Assembly (NCBI GenBank): GCA_016282915.1
Contig: JAEELW010000172.1
Span: 1 to 62,493 of the forward strand
Direction: 5' to 3'
Source: Lachnospiraceae bacterium
GTDB lineage: Bacteria; Bacillota; Clostridia; Lachnospirales; Lachnospiraceae
Length of the DNA: 62,493 bases
In this document: positions 51,603 to 61,394 of the stretch, piece by piece
How the letters are laid out: each line of letters starts with the position of its first letter
Numbering within the stretch: position 1 is the stretch's first letter
Made by a program: the position numbers and the translations under genes
The notes under the pieces: generated by a model
Database searches by the model: none
What the model was told of the DNA's origin: nothing
The model's input: the letters and a program-made list of their open reading frames with translations, nothing else

Positions 51603-53605
51603 AAAAAGGGCTTGTCCTGCCGGACGGAAAAAGGATACGCCTCTTTCTTATACTGCTGATCTTTGCTTTGGCGGCGGAACTGATCGTCTTTCAGTTCCGC
51701 TCTATTCTTACCCTCGAAAATAAAGAGATCGTTCTGGAGGAGGATGTGAACACCACTTCCGGGGAATACGAGAGCCGGCACATCCTGGTGGACCGGAAGA
51801 TCGACAATATACTGCTGTGCGGGCTGCGCATAGAGGGGACGGACTATGTGACTTATGAAGCGCGCCTTTCCGATGACGGGAATGCATATATTTATCCGCT
51901 TCCGCAGCTGCGGGCCACGCCTGCCGTACCGTCTTCCCTCTATACCGATATCCATCCCTACGGCAAGGTGCAGGAGATCTGTGTGCGTCTCTATTTTGAA
52001 GGAGGGGCCTCGGTGCATGTCGACCGTATCCTTCTGAATACACACAAGCCTTTTGACTTAAAACCCCTGCGTATCGTTATCCTTTTCCTGCTTGCAACTT
52101 TTCTGTATTTCTGCTGGTCTTCGGCAGTCTGTGCGGAATGCCGCAGAAAATGCATACCGCAGCTCTGCTGCATCTTTCTGTGCATGCTCTGCCTCATCGC
52201 ACTGGGGCGGAAGCTTGCCTCCTCCAATGAAGTGCTTGCAAACGATCCGCCGGAGCATCATCTGCAGTATCAGGAGCTTACGGAGGCGCTGGACGAAGGG
52301 CATGTGGACCTTCGGAACAAGCCGGTCTCGGAGGAACTGAAAGCAAAGAATAATCCCTACGATACCATGGCCCTGCTTGCGGAGGGGGTGGATTTCCGTA
52401 TGGATTATGCGTACTATAACGGGCAGTACTATGTCTATTTCGGTATCGTTCCTGAATTCCTCTTTTTCTACCCCTGGTACCGTATCCATAATGAGATGCC
52501 GGACAATTCCCAGGCCATGTGGCGCTTTTACGCCCTGCTGGTCATCGGCGTTTTCCTGCTCATGTGGGAGCTGATCCACAGATACAAGAAGGGGGCGTTT
52601 CCGTTCTTTCTTTATCTCGCCATGAGTATCGGCTTCTGCCTCTGGGCCAATTTCGTATTTCTCGTTTCCAGACCGGATGTATACGATATACCGATCCTGG
52701 CAGGCAGTGCTTTTCTGCTTCTGGGACTGGGACTTTCCTTTGCGGCAATGAACCGCAGCGGAAAGAAGCGTATTCCCTTCCTTGCGTGCGGAGGCTTCTG
52801 TATCGCCTGTGTCGCCGGCTGCCGTCCGCAGCTCATGCTTTTTGCGGCACCGCTCATTTTTATCTTCCTTTTCGGCAGAACGGAGGAAGGGCGTCTTTCC
52901 TTCCGGAAGCGCGCCCTGTTTACGCGACAGAGTATCCCGGAAACCCTGGCGCTCCTCATCCCCGTACTGCCCGTGGCAGCCGCCGTGTGCTGGTATAATG
53001 CGGCGCGTTTCGGAAGCATCTTCGAATTCGGCGCGACCTACAGCCTGACTTCAAATGATATGAACCTGCGCGGGTTTAGTACCGACCGCCTGCTGCGCGG
53101 GCTGTACTGCTTTTTCTTCCAGCCGCCCGTGAATACGACGGATTTTCCTTATCTTATCTCTTCCGTTGTGGAGGGGGATTATATGGGGCGGAATCTCGTG
53201 GAGTTTACCTTCGGGGGCTTCTTTGCGGCCTGTCCGCTCCTTCTGGTCCACTTTGCACCTGTCTTCGGACTGTGGAAACGGCTGGATAAGGAACTGCGTC
53301 TGGTATGGCTCGCATTGCTCCTGCCGGCCGTGGTGATCGCGGGCTTCGATATCAACGGTGCCGGCGTTTTGTACCGCTACAGCTGCGATCCCGCACCGGG
53401 CCTTGTGGCCGGTGCCCTGCTTCTTTGGATCCCGCTTTTGTCGGGAGAAAAGGAGAAGCTGTCGAAAAGGATCTTTTCGGTCCTGCTCTTACAGAGTCTG
53501 TTCTACAGTCTGCAGGTTTACTGCAGTCCAGGCGGAGACGTCTATTCGATATATGAAACATCGCCCGTGCTCTTTGAACGGATACGGGCTTATTTCCGGG
53601 GGTGA
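51593..53605 (+). CDS. Large polytopic membrane protein, GT-C-like
   Basis: A 670-residue protein: one N-terminal helix at 15-35, an extracytoplasmic beta-rich domain to about 155, then some 11 membrane helices with an outer loop containing DPPEHHLQYQEL and YYNGQYYVYFGIVPEFLFFYP. The general layout is that of lipid-linked sugar (GT-C type) transferases, but no Asp-based GT-C motif is certain. It overlaps the radical SAM gene and abuts nadD. Probably acts in envelope polymer synthesis with the divergent sulfatase operon. Confidence 0.7.
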   Translation: MELKKGLVLPDGKRIRLFLILLIFALAAELIVFQFRSILTLENKEIVLEEDVNTTSGEYESRHILVDRKIDNILLCGLRIEGTDYVTYEARLSDDGNAYIYPLPQLRATPAVPSSLYTDIHPYGKVQEICVRLYFEGGASVHVDRILLNTHKPFDLKPLRIVILFLLATFLYFCWSSAVCAECRRKCIPQLCCIFLCMLCLIALGRKLASSNEVLANDPPEHHLQYQELTEALDEGHVDLRNKPVSEELKAKNNPYDTMALLAEGVDFRMDYAYYNGQYYVYFGIVPEFLFFYPWYRIHNEMPDNSQAMWRFYALLVIGVFLLMWELIHRYKKGAFPFFLYLAMSIGFCLWANFVFLVSRPDVYDIPILAGSAFLLLGLGLSFAAMNRSGKKRIPFLACGGFCIACVAGCRPQLMLFAAPLIFIFLFGRTEEGRLSFRKRALFTRQSIPETLALLIPVLPVAAAVCWYNAARFGSIFEFGATYSLTSNDMNLRGFSTDRLLRGLYCFFFQPPVNTTDFPYLISSVVEGDYMGRNLVEFTFGGFFAACPLLLVHFAPVFGLWKRLDKELRLVWLALLLPAVVIAGFDINGAGVLYRYSCDPAPGLVAGALLLWIPLLSGEKEKLSKRIFSVLLLQSLFYSLQVYCSPGGDVYSIYETSPVLFERIRAYFRG

Positions 53606-53610
53606 AAGAG

Positions 53611-54225
53611 ATGAAGATCGGAGTGCTCGGAGGGAGTTTTGATCCCATTCAGAATGCGCATGTGGGTATGGCACGGCTTGCGGCAAAGGAGCTTGGGCTG
53701 GATCTGGTATTATTGCTGCCTGCGGGAAATCCCTATTTCAAAAAGGGCGTGACACCCTATGCAAAGCGTCTGGAGATGACGGAGGCTGCCGCCCGAAGCC
53801 TGGTGGAGGAAGGATACCGGGCAGAGGTAAGCCTGCTGGAGTCGGATGAGAGCCGGCCGACCTATACCTGCGATACGCTGAAGATCCTGCATGAGCAGTA
53901 TCCGGAGGCGAAACTGTATTTTATCTGCGGTGCGGATGTTTTAAAGACGATCCATACCTTCCGTGAGCCGGAGCAGATCCTGCGTCTGGCGGGGCTGGCG
54001 GCTTTTGACCGGGGAAAGGATCCGGAGTTTGAAAAAGCTCTGGCGGAATTTCACGAACGTTTTCCGAAGGCGGAATGTGTGCCTTTACGCAGTGAGCTGC
54101 CGGACATTTCCTCCACAATGGTGCGGGAGCGTGTAAGTGCCGGCGGGGATATCTCGGAACTGGTACCGCCGGAGGTGGCGGCTTATATCGCAGTGCATGG
54201 CCTGTACCGGGAGCCGCGTACGTAA
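53611..54225 (+). CDS. nadD: Nicotinate-nucleotide adenylyltransferase
   Basis: A 204-residue nucleotidyltransferase: GVLGGSFDPIQNAHVGMARL at the start (family GGSFDPxHxGH, with Gln where the first His is usual), YFICGADVLKTI near 110 and the C-terminal ISSTMVRERV. NadD makes deamido-NAD from nicotinate mononucleotide and ATP. The His-to-Gln change at the first position is notable; the second His (in AHVG) is kept. ATG 53611 chosen; a GTG at 53602 overlaps the upstream stop. Confidence 0.9.
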   Translation: MKIGVLGGSFDPIQNAHVGMARLAAKELGLDLVLLLPAGNPYFKKGVTPYAKRLEMTEAAARSLVEEGYRAEVSLLESDESRPTYTCDTLKILHEQYPEAKLYFICGADVLKTIHTFREPEQILRLAGLAAFDRGKDPEFEKALAEFHERFPKAECVPLRSELPDISSTMVRERVSAGGDISELVPPEVAAYIAVHGLYREPRT

Positions 54226-54259
54226 AAGAGAAGCCCCCTTCGGACTTTTTGCAGCGGCC

Positions 54260-54973
54260 TCAGTTCCGGTAACGGAGCTGTGCGGAGGGGACATTTTCAC
54301 GGACAAGATCGAGAAAATGGCACAGTTCTTCTGCAGAGAAGCTGTAGAATTCTGCAGGCTTTTTGTCCAGCAGGCAGAGCACCCGTTCGTTTTCTTCATA
54401 GGACTGCAGCGTAAAAGCCTTTGCGCCGGCGATCCAGCGGGACAGTTCTTTGAGCTGCTCCTCATCGTGGAGACCGCCCACAAGTGTGGTGCGGAATTCA
54501 TAATCCACACCGCTTTCCATGATCAGTGAAACGGATCTCTTAAATACATCGGTATTGAGACCGTTTATGCCGCAGACCTTCCCGTATTCTCCGGGCGAGG
54601 CTTTGATATCCATCGCGACATAATCCACGAGTTTATCCCGGAAGAGTTTCTCAAGCACCTCCGGTCTCGATCCGTTGGTATCGAGCTTGACCGGCAGATC
54701 CGGCGTGCGGATGCGTTTGATAAAAGCGGGCAGATCCTTCTGCAGTGTGGGTTCCCCGCCGCTCACACATACGCCCTGCAGGATGCGGCGGCGTTTCTCG
54801 ATGCGCTTCAGTACATCTTCCTCATCGAGCAGTTCTTCATAATATTCCGGGAGCACCAGGCTGCCGTTCTGGCAGTAGGGGCAGCGGAGATTACAGCCCC
54901 GCACAAAGACGGTGCAGGCCAGTTTTCCGGGATAATCGACCATGGTGGTAGGTACAAAACCTGCGATCTGCAT
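54260..54973 (-). CDS. NrdG-like anaerobic ribonucleotide reductase activating protein
   Basis: A 237-residue radical SAM activase with cluster motif CNLRCPYC (C27, C31, C34), GVCVSGGEPTLQKDLP near 68 and KLDTNGSRP near 97. The size and motif match the NrdG2/pyruvate-formate-lyase-activase-like group in Clostridia. No ribonucleotide reductase gene is in the window, so the target may be elsewhere. It converges with nadD; only a weak hairpin lies between. Confidence 0.85.
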   Translation of the reverse strand: MQIAGFVPTTMVDYPGKLACTVFVRGCNLRCPYCQNGSLVLPEYYEELLDEEDVLKRIEKRRRILQGVCVSGGEPTLQKDLPAFIKRIRTPDLPVKLDTNGSRPEVLEKLFRDKLVDYVAMDIKASPGEYGKVCGINGLNTDVFKRSVSLIMESGVDYEFRTTLVGGLHDEEQLKELSRWIAGAKAFTLQSYEENERVLCLLDKKPAEFYSFSAEELCHFLDLVRENVPSAQLRYRN

Positions 54974-55018
54974 AAGCTGTTTCTTCCTTTCCTTTCCGGA
55001 GTTTCTTTATGTTTATAA

Positions 55019-55060
55019 AGTATAGCACAGTTGTCAAATACTGTGAAAATATGGTAAAAT
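55019..55060. promoter_or_regulatory. Overlapping divergent promoters of the NrdG-like and HD-GYP genes
   Basis: Plus strand: TTGTCA (55031-55036), 18-base spacer, TAAAAT (55055-55060). Minus strand: TTCACA (55047-55042), 17-base spacer, TATACT (55024-55019). The two -35 boxes interlock, and CACAG...CTGTG arms span them, so the two genes may exclude each other. Confidence 0.5.
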
Positions 55061-55178
55061 AAATTACATATTATTTGCTTTCCGGGCTGTGACAGGCTCT
55101 TCCGGAGAAGCGGATGAAAAAGGCAGACGCAGACGCTGCTTTGCGGCTGCTTCCGGCTGAGTGACGGAGGTAGGGATC

Positions 55179-57407
55179 ATGAGTTCTCAGATAAAAAGGA
55201 TCAACCGTACACTGCTGTTGGGCTGGGGGCTGATCGGCCTTGTACTTCTGGTGGCTTATATCGGCGAGGCCGTGAAATCCGATCTTGATGTTTCTTATGT
55301 ATTCGTTTTTCTTGCTGTGACGATCATCCCGATCATATTCGTGAGCATCATGTATTTCAAATGGCGCGATAACCCGCGTATCCGCTACTATTTTGCGCTG
55401 GGTTATCTCATCATGTACGGCTTCGTGCTCTTTACCGGGAATACCATGATGGTCTTTGTATATGTCCTGCCCATGGTGCCGCTGATCGTGCTGTATCACG
55501 ATCCCAATATGGTGGCGGCTACCGGCGGCGTGACACTTGTTCTGAACATCGCAGCGCTGTTTTTCTGGAGCAGGGCGGGAAAACTCTGGGAACTGAAGGA
55601 TCATGAGATCCAGATCGCTCTCATCCTTGTCACTTTTCTCGGAGCCTATCTGGCTGCGCGTATCTATGATTCCATTTACCGTGTGAATGAAGAATATACC
55701 AACGCCATCACGATGCAGAAGGAGGAACTGTATCAGCAGGCCGAGGAACTGGAAGCGATCAACGGGCAGCTGAACGAGTACTCCACGGAACTTACGGAAA
55801 AGAATGAACAGATGCGGAAGATGACCATGCAGACCATCATGACCATCGCCAATACCATCGATGCAAAAGATGAGTATACCCGCGGTCACAGCCGGCGTGT
55901 TGCGGAATATGCGGTCGCCATCGCCAGGGAGACGGGGTATACGAGAAGCGATGCCGAAGAGATCCGCTTTATCGGCCTTCTGCATGACATCGGAAAGATC
56001 GGCGTGCCGGACAGTGTGCTGAACAAGCCGGGGAAGCTTTCGGAGGAAGAATACCAGCTGATGAAGGATCACACCACTATCGGCGGTGAGATCCTGAAAG
56101 ATATCACGATGATCCATGATCTGGATGTGGGTGCGAAGTACCACCACGAGCGTTATGACGGGAGCGGCTATCCGGACGGCCTGAAAGGGGATGAGATCCC
56201 GGAGATCGCAAGGATCATCTGTGTGGCGGATGCCTATGATGCCATGACCAGCAACCGCATCTACCGCAGACATCTCGAGCCGGACCGGGTGCTCTATGAG
56301 CTGGAGAACGGGAGAGGGAAGCAGTTCGATCCGAAGTGCTGCGAGGCCATGCTACGTCTGATCAACGAGGACAGGCTGCCGAAGGTGAAACTGGACGACA
56401 GCAAGGAGGTACGGCAGGCGGTAAAGATCCTTTCGCGTGTGATCGATAAGGCAGAGGCAGCGGCAGCAGCGGAAGAAGTGCAGCTGGATGAGCTGACGGG
56501 GGCTTTCACCCGTTCCGCCGGAGCGAATCTTATCCAGGAGCAGATCGGCCGTTACGGAAAAGGCTCGATCTTTGTCGTGGATATCGACGGCTTCCGCAGG
56601 CTGAACGAAAAAGAAGGGTTTATGGTCGGAGATATGTACCTTAAAGCCGTAGCGGAGCAGATCCATGAGCTGTCGGGAAATCTCTTTGTTTCCCGTTTCG
56701 GTGCGGACGAATTTCTTGTATACCTGCCGGGTACGGAAACTGCGGAGGATGCCGAGAGTATCGCCGATTATCTGATCAGCGAGATCCGGGAACTGGCAAG
56801 TTTTGATGAACGATATGCGGGACTTTCGATCTGTGTCGGGATCACACAGATCGCTACGGAGAAGGATCGCGTGATGGTGGCCTACGAAAATGCGAGCAAG
56901 GCGCTGTATGTGGCAAAACAGGTGGGGATCGGCAGCTATTTCTGCCACCGCCTGGATGGTGACGATGACGATCTGGACGTGGCGTACTCGGTGGATCTGA
57001 AACAGCTCGTGGATGTGCTTCGGAACCGTGAGCATTATAAGGGAGGCTATACGGTCGCATTCCCGGAATTCGGGAGAGTTTATGATTATATCAGTAATAT
57101 AGCGGAAAGAAATCAGCAGCAGGTGCATATCGTGCTCTTTACCATGCGTGAGATCCGGAGCGGGCTGACGCAGGAGGAGAGGGCAAGGATCATGAACATC
57201 CTGGAGAAATCCATTGTAGGCTGTATCCGTAATGTGGATGCCATGACGAAATACAGCAATGTACAGAGAGTGGTATTGCTGATGAACCTGAACGAAGATC
57301 AGACACGGCAGGTGATCAACCGTATCATGGCCGATTTTTACCGTACTTATGACCAGAAGAACGTGGAGATCCACTACGATGCTGCAGATCTGAGCCGCAA
57401 GGCATGA
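55179..57407 (+). CDS. Membrane HD-GYP protein with degenerate GGDEF modules
   Basis: A 742-residue protein: about six membrane helices to residue 170, a coiled coil to 220, an HD-GYP domain at about 225-410 (HGHSRR-like start, LLHDIGKIG, YHHERYDGSGYPDG), then a GGDEF-fold domain near 445-600 with RFGADEFLVYLP in place of GGDEF, and a last module of about 130 residues with GGDEF-like spacing but no signature (NVDAMTKYSNVQRVVLLM). The HD-GYP part looks active, the GGDEF parts probably sense or bind rather than make c-di-GMP. ATG 55179 follows CGGAGG. Confidence 0.87.
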   Translation: MSSQIKRINRTLLLGWGLIGLVLLVAYIGEAVKSDLDVSYVFVFLAVTIIPIIFVSIMYFKWRDNPRIRYYFALGYLIMYGFVLFTGNTMMVFVYVLPMVPLIVLYHDPNMVAATGGVTLVLNIAALFFWSRAGKLWELKDHEIQIALILVTFLGAYLAARIYDSIYRVNEEYTNAITMQKEELYQQAEELEAINGQLNEYSTELTEKNEQMRKMTMQTIMTIANTIDAKDEYTRGHSRRVAEYAVAIARETGYTRSDAEEIRFIGLLHDIGKIGVPDSVLNKPGKLSEEEYQLMKDHTTIGGEILKDITMIHDLDVGAKYHHERYDGSGYPDGLKGDEIPEIARIICVADAYDAMTSNRIYRRHLEPDRVLYELENGRGKQFDPKCCEAMLRLINEDRLPKVKLDDSKEVRQAVKILSRVIDKAEAAAAAEEVQLDELTGAFTRSAGANLIQEQIGRYGKGSIFVVDIDGFRRLNEKEGFMVGDMYLKAVAEQIHELSGNLFVSRFGADEFLVYLPGTETAEDAESIADYLISEIRELASFDERYAGLSICVGITQIATEKDRVMVAYENASKALYVAKQVGIGSYFCHRLDGDDDDLDVAYSVDLKQLVDVLRNREHYKGGYTVAFPEFGRVYDYISNIAERNQQQVHIVLFTMREIRSGLTQEERARIMNILEKSIVGCIRNVDAMTKYSNVQRVVLLMNLNEDQTRQVINRIMADFYRTYDQKNVEIHYDAADLSRKA

Positions 57408-57418
57408 GGAAAGAGCCG

Positions 57419-60400
57419 ATGGAGAGAGCAAAAAGAGCAGCTGACGGAAAGCTGCAGCGGACCGGCATGCCGGCAGCTCCGGAAAAGCCGCAGAAGACGG
57501 GCATGATCCCGGAGGGACCGCCGCCGGGAGCGGGGATGCCAGTCGGACAGGGCGGTTTTTTTGGCAGTCTCAGCAGAAGGAGAGGCCCCGGAGGCAGCAG
57601 TTTTTCACTGATGATCGTGCTCATGGTCATTGCGATGCTTAGCGTATCGATCCCTATGCCGCTGGTCAACTGGTACAGCTTTCAGGAAAGTCCGGTTCTG
57701 ATCGGGATCCTGTATATCCTGTTTTATACACTGCCTTTGATGTTCATCGTGGCAGTATACAGTTTTCCGCTGGGAGCCATGTGTTTCCTTTTTGTGGAGA
57801 TCACGGGGATGGTCTTTTATTTCGACCGTCTGTATATCCTGAGTTACCAGTTGCTGGCTCTTTTTACCACAAATCTCTTTATACAGCGCAACGTCTATAA
57901 AAGCCTCTGGCGCACCGTGCTGACCGGCATTGTTTCGGCTGTCGGGCAGGGGGGCCTTCTCTTTATCATTTGGGAACTGGCACAGAATCTGCGTCTGGAA
58001 GAATGGAATATCGCATTGCTTCCGAGAGCCATCTTTGTGGCGCTGCCGGAGCGTCTGTCTGCGTTTCTGTTTCTGTATCTCTTTTTCCGATTTTTGCCGC
58101 GGAAGCTTCTGAGTCTCTTCCCGCCGGGACGTTTTCATCATGAATTCCGGGAAAAGCCGCAGGGTGCGGGTTTTACCGAAGGCGGTCCTTCCGCTCTGGG
58201 GATGAAGATCGGGCGTTATATGATCGCAGAGGGGATGCTGATCGGATTTGGGATCACGCTTTTTGCCAGCTCCCTTCTGCCGGGGATCGGTCCGGATGCC
58301 GGTATGCAGATACTCTTTCTCCTGAAGGTAAACCTGTGTGTCTTTGTTGAGAGTGTTCCCATCGTGGTTGCCGTGAATTTCCTGCTTCATGGGCGTATCA
58401 TCAGGCCGCTCCGGAGCATGACGAGGGGGATGCAGGCCTTTGTCAGCCACGGAGGAGATGCCCGGGGGCAGGCGGAAGCCTTTATCGACAGTCTGGACAT
58501 CGCTACGGGGGATGAACTGGAAAGTCTTTACCATTCCATGTCGGAGATGGTCGGTGAGGTGAACCGTTACATCCACCGTATGGAGGTGGAGAAAAAACTG
58601 GAAGAAGACCTGCGCGTGGCGCAGGCAGCTTCGGAAGCCAAGAGCAACTTTCTTTCGCATATGTCCCACGAGATCCGTACTCCGATCAATGCAGTGATCG
58701 GCCTGGACGAGATGATACTTCGTGAAAGTCATGAAAACGGTACGCTTCGTTACGCAAGGGATATACGCAATGCGGGACGGACACTTCTGGGGATCGTAAA
58801 CGATATCCTGGATTTCTCACGTATCGAGTCGGGAAAGCTCGAGATCATTCCGGAAGTATACGAATTGAGCAGCATGCTGAACGATATGATGACCATGATG
58901 CTCCCGAAAGCCGATGAGAAAGGGCTGGATTTCAGGATCAGCGTGGCAGCGGACATGCCCTCACGCCTTTTCGGAGACGACCTGCGTATCCGCCAGTGCT
59001 GTGTGAACCTTTTGAGCAATGCCATCAAGTATACGCAGCAGGGAAAAGTGCGGATGAAGCTTGCGTATGAAGACGCAGGTGATGAAGAACTCTTTCTGAA
59101 AGTATGTGTTACGGATACCGGGATCGGGATCCGGGAAGAGGATATCCCGCGTCTGACAAAGCCTTTTGAACGGATCGAAGAAGAGCGGAACCGCTCGGTC
59201 GAGGGAACCGGCCTCGGTATGAGCATCACTTCCAATCTGCTGGAACTGATGGGATCATCACTGAAGGTAGAGAGCGAATACGGAAGAGGCTCAACGTTCT
59301 CTTTTATGCTGAAACAGAAGATCGTGGACCGCAAACCCATCGGCAATTTTATGGAGGATTATCAGAAGGCGGCAGAGCAGGAGGAAGCCTACCGGGAGCG
59401 TTTCCATGCGCCGGAGGTGCGTATCCTTGTTGTCGACGATACGCCGACCAATCTCACGGTGATCCGGGGCCTGCTCCGGAAGACCGAGATAAAGGTCGAT
59501 ACCGTGATGTCCGGCAGGGAAATGCTGGAAAAAGTGGTAAAGGAGTATTATGACCTGATCTTTCTGGATCAGCGCATGCCGGTGATGGACGGAATTGAAG
59601 CACTGCATCTGATGGAGCTGCTGGCAGAACGGAAGAATCCAAAAGCGCCCTGTATCGCACTTACGGCCAATGCCGTGTCCGGTGCAAGGGAGATGTTCCT
59701 TTCCGAAGGCTTTACGGATTACCTGACCAAACCTGTCAGTCCCGCAAAACTGGAGGAGATGCTTCTGAAATATCTTCCGGAAGAGAAAGTGATACTGCCG
59801 GATTCTCCGGGATTTTCGGTGAAGAAGAAGGATACGGAGGAACTCAGCGAAGAGCGGGAGGAGGGGACCGGAGACAGACTGCGGAATATCCCGGGGATCG
59901 ATTATGAAGCTGCGATCTCGCGCTGTATGGAGGACGGGATCCTGATTGAAGCATTGAAGGACTTCGGACTTTCGGCGCAGCATGTGCCGGACGAGATCGA
60001 AAAGTTTCTGGAGAGCGGGGATATCGAGAACTATACGATACGTGTCCACGGTCTCAAGAGCAGCGCTGCGGTCGTGGGCGCGACGGTGCTTTCCGAGCTG
60101 GCTGCGGAACTGGAACGCTGCGGAAAAGAAGGAGATACGGAAAAGATCGGGAAAGAGACGCCAAAGCTTGTGGGGATGTACCGGGATTATGCAAAACAGC
60201 TGGCATTTCTGACAGAGGAGGAAAATGATACGGAGGATGCGGAGCCGATCAGTCCGAAAAAACTGAACGAGGCCTATTCCGCGATCCGGGATTTTCTGGA
60301 GGCTTTTGATTATGAGAGTGCGGAAGAAGTGCTGAATATGTTGAAATCATTTGCTATTCCCAAATCCGAGCAGACAAGGTATAATGAACTTAAAGAAAAG

Positions 60401-60451
60401 ATATTGCTGCTGGATCGGGACGGGGCGTTGGAATTGATCGGCAAGCCTTAG
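57419..60451 (+). CDS. Large hybrid histidine kinase with receiver and Hpt
   Basis: A 1010-residue kinase. A disordered Pro/Gly-rich N-terminus of about 60 residues precedes some eight membrane helices to about 310, a HAMP-like linker, HisKA (SHMSHEIRTPINA, His near 415), HATPase (NAIKYT, DTGIGI, GTGLGMSI), a receiver near 670-790 (phospho-Asp in IFLDQRMP near 716) and an Hpt with HGLKSSA near 876, then a further helical tail. ATG 57419 behind AGGAAAGAG is preferred; an ATG at 57404 overlaps the upstream stop. It follows the HD-GYP gene and precedes a receiver protein. Confidence 0.9.
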   Translation: MERAKRAADGKLQRTGMPAAPEKPQKTGMIPEGPPPGAGMPVGQGGFFGSLSRRRGPGGSSFSLMIVLMVIAMLSVSIPMPLVNWYSFQESPVLIGILYILFYTLPLMFIVAVYSFPLGAMCFLFVEITGMVFYFDRLYILSYQLLALFTTNLFIQRNVYKSLWRTVLTGIVSAVGQGGLLFIIWELAQNLRLEEWNIALLPRAIFVALPERLSAFLFLYLFFRFLPRKLLSLFPPGRFHHEFREKPQGAGFTEGGPSALGMKIGRYMIAEGMLIGFGITLFASSLLPGIGPDAGMQILFLLKVNLCVFVESVPIVVAVNFLLHGRIIRPLRSMTRGMQAFVSHGGDARGQAEAFIDSLDIATGDELESLYHSMSEMVGEVNRYIHRMEVEKKLEEDLRVAQAASEAKSNFLSHMSHEIRTPINAVIGLDEMILRESHENGTLRYARDIRNAGRTLLGIVNDILDFSRIESGKLEIIPEVYELSSMLNDMMTMMLPKADEKGLDFRISVAADMPSRLFGDDLRIRQCCVNLLSNAIKYTQQGKVRMKLAYEDAGDEELFLKVCVTDTGIGIREEDIPRLTKPFERIEEERNRSVEGTGLGMSITSNLLELMGSSLKVESEYGRGSTFSFMLKQKIVDRKPIGNFMEDYQKAAEQEEAYRERFHAPEVRILVVDDTPTNLTVIRGLLRKTEIKVDTVMSGREMLEKVVKEYYDLIFLDQRMPVMDGIEALHLMELLAERKNPKAPCIALTANAVSGAREMFLSEGFTDYLTKPVSPAKLEEMLLKYLPEEKVILPDSPGFSVKKKDTEELSEEREEGTGDRLRNIPGIDYEAAISRCMEDGILIEALKDFGLSAQHVPDEIEKFLESGDIENYTIRVHGLKSSAAVVGATVLSELAAELERCGKEGDTEKIGKETPKLVGMYRDYAKQLAFLTEEENDTEDAEPISPKKLNEAYSAIRDFLEAFDYESAEEVLNMLKSFAIPKSEQTRYNELKEKILLLDRDGALELIGKP

Positions 60452-60480
60452 AACAGCGGATTCTAATGGAGGATCGGCTA

Positions 60481-60588
60481 ATGGATCCCGAGGATGGCAA
60501 AGTGTTCGTTCTTTACACCAGAGGGATCGGTCCTGCGGAAAGCGTGATCACAGGATGCAGGGAAAACGCAGCTTACAGGAGAAACTGA
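60481..60588 (+). CDS. Possible 35-residue small protein
   Basis: ATG 60481 follows TGGAGG at good spacing. The frame, MDPEDGKVFVLYTRGIG and so on, ends at TGA 60586-60588, immediately before the ATG of the next gene (TGAATG). Whether it is a real protein or a coupling ORF cannot be told from one sequence; the ribosome site and exact junction argue for translation. Confidence 0.4.
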   Translation: MDPEDGKVFVLYTRGIGPAESVITGCRENAAYRRN

Positions 60589-61359
60589 ATGGATAAAAAA
60601 GTATTGCTGATCGGTGATACGAAAAGTTTTATGGTGAACGGCATTGCCGGCGGACTGCGCAGAGACAATTATGATGTGTACTGTGTGGCTCCGGAAGTGG
60701 ATGATATCAGCCATATCAAAGAAAGCTTTCCGATATGGGTGCTTTATCTGGATGGCATGTCTTCTACGATCCAGCGTACGCTGACATACATCAAGGATGA
60801 GGTATCCGAAAAAGAGCTTTTCTTCTTCCCGATCGGAAACGCAGATGAGCTTGAAGAGATCCATTCCGTGATCAGCGAAAAATACTGTACCAAAAGCTTT
60901 CTGCGGCCTCTGAATGTGAAGGATCTGGCAGCTGAGCTGGATAACACCGTCCTAAAGGGGACTATGGCGGAGGAGAAGAAGAAGATCCTTGTCGTGGATG
61001 ACGATACCACGATGCTGAAGATGATGAAGAATCTTCTTTCCGAGAAGTACCATGTATTTATGGCCAATTCCGGTATGAATGCCATTGCTTTTCTGACAAA
61101 GAATAATGTGGATCTTGTTCTGCTTGATTATGAGATGCCTGTCATTTCCGGAGCTAAGGTCCTGGAGATGATGCGCAGTGAGGCAGAGACCAGCGATATC
61201 CCGGTCATGTTCCTGACCGGAAAGAGCGACCGCGAATCGGTAATGAACGCCGTACCGCTGCATCCGGAAAAATATCTCCTGAAAAGCATGCCGCCCGAGG
61301 AATGGCTGGCAAATATCGATGATTTTTTTCTGAAAAAAAAACGAAAGAATCTGAATTAA
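60589..61359 (+). CDS. Double-receiver response regulator
   Basis: A 256-residue protein. The C-terminal half (from about residue 125) is a full receiver: KILVVDDDTTMLKMM, phospho-Asp in LVLLDYEMP near 180, FLTGKSDRESV and a Lys near the end. The N-terminal half (KVLLIGDTKSFMVNGIAGGL, WVLYLDGMS) has the same fold pattern but lacks the acidic cluster, so it is a degenerate receiver. There is no DNA-binding output. It is probably a phosphate acceptor or relay partner of the hybrid kinase before it. Confidence 0.87.
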   Translation: MDKKVLLIGDTKSFMVNGIAGGLRRDNYDVYCVAPEVDDISHIKESFPIWVLYLDGMSSTIQRTLTYIKDEVSEKELFFFPIGNADELEEIHSVISEKYCTKSFLRPLNVKDLAAELDNTVLKGTMAEEKKKILVVDDDTTMLKMMKNLLSEKYHVFMANSGMNAIAFLTKNNVDLVLLDYEMPVISGAKVLEMMRSEAETSDIPVMFLTGKSDRESVMNAVPLHPEKYLLKSMPPEEWLANIDDFFLKKKRKNLN

Positions 61360-61394
61360 GGGAACTGGTTCTGGATACGGAAGAGGAGGATCAC

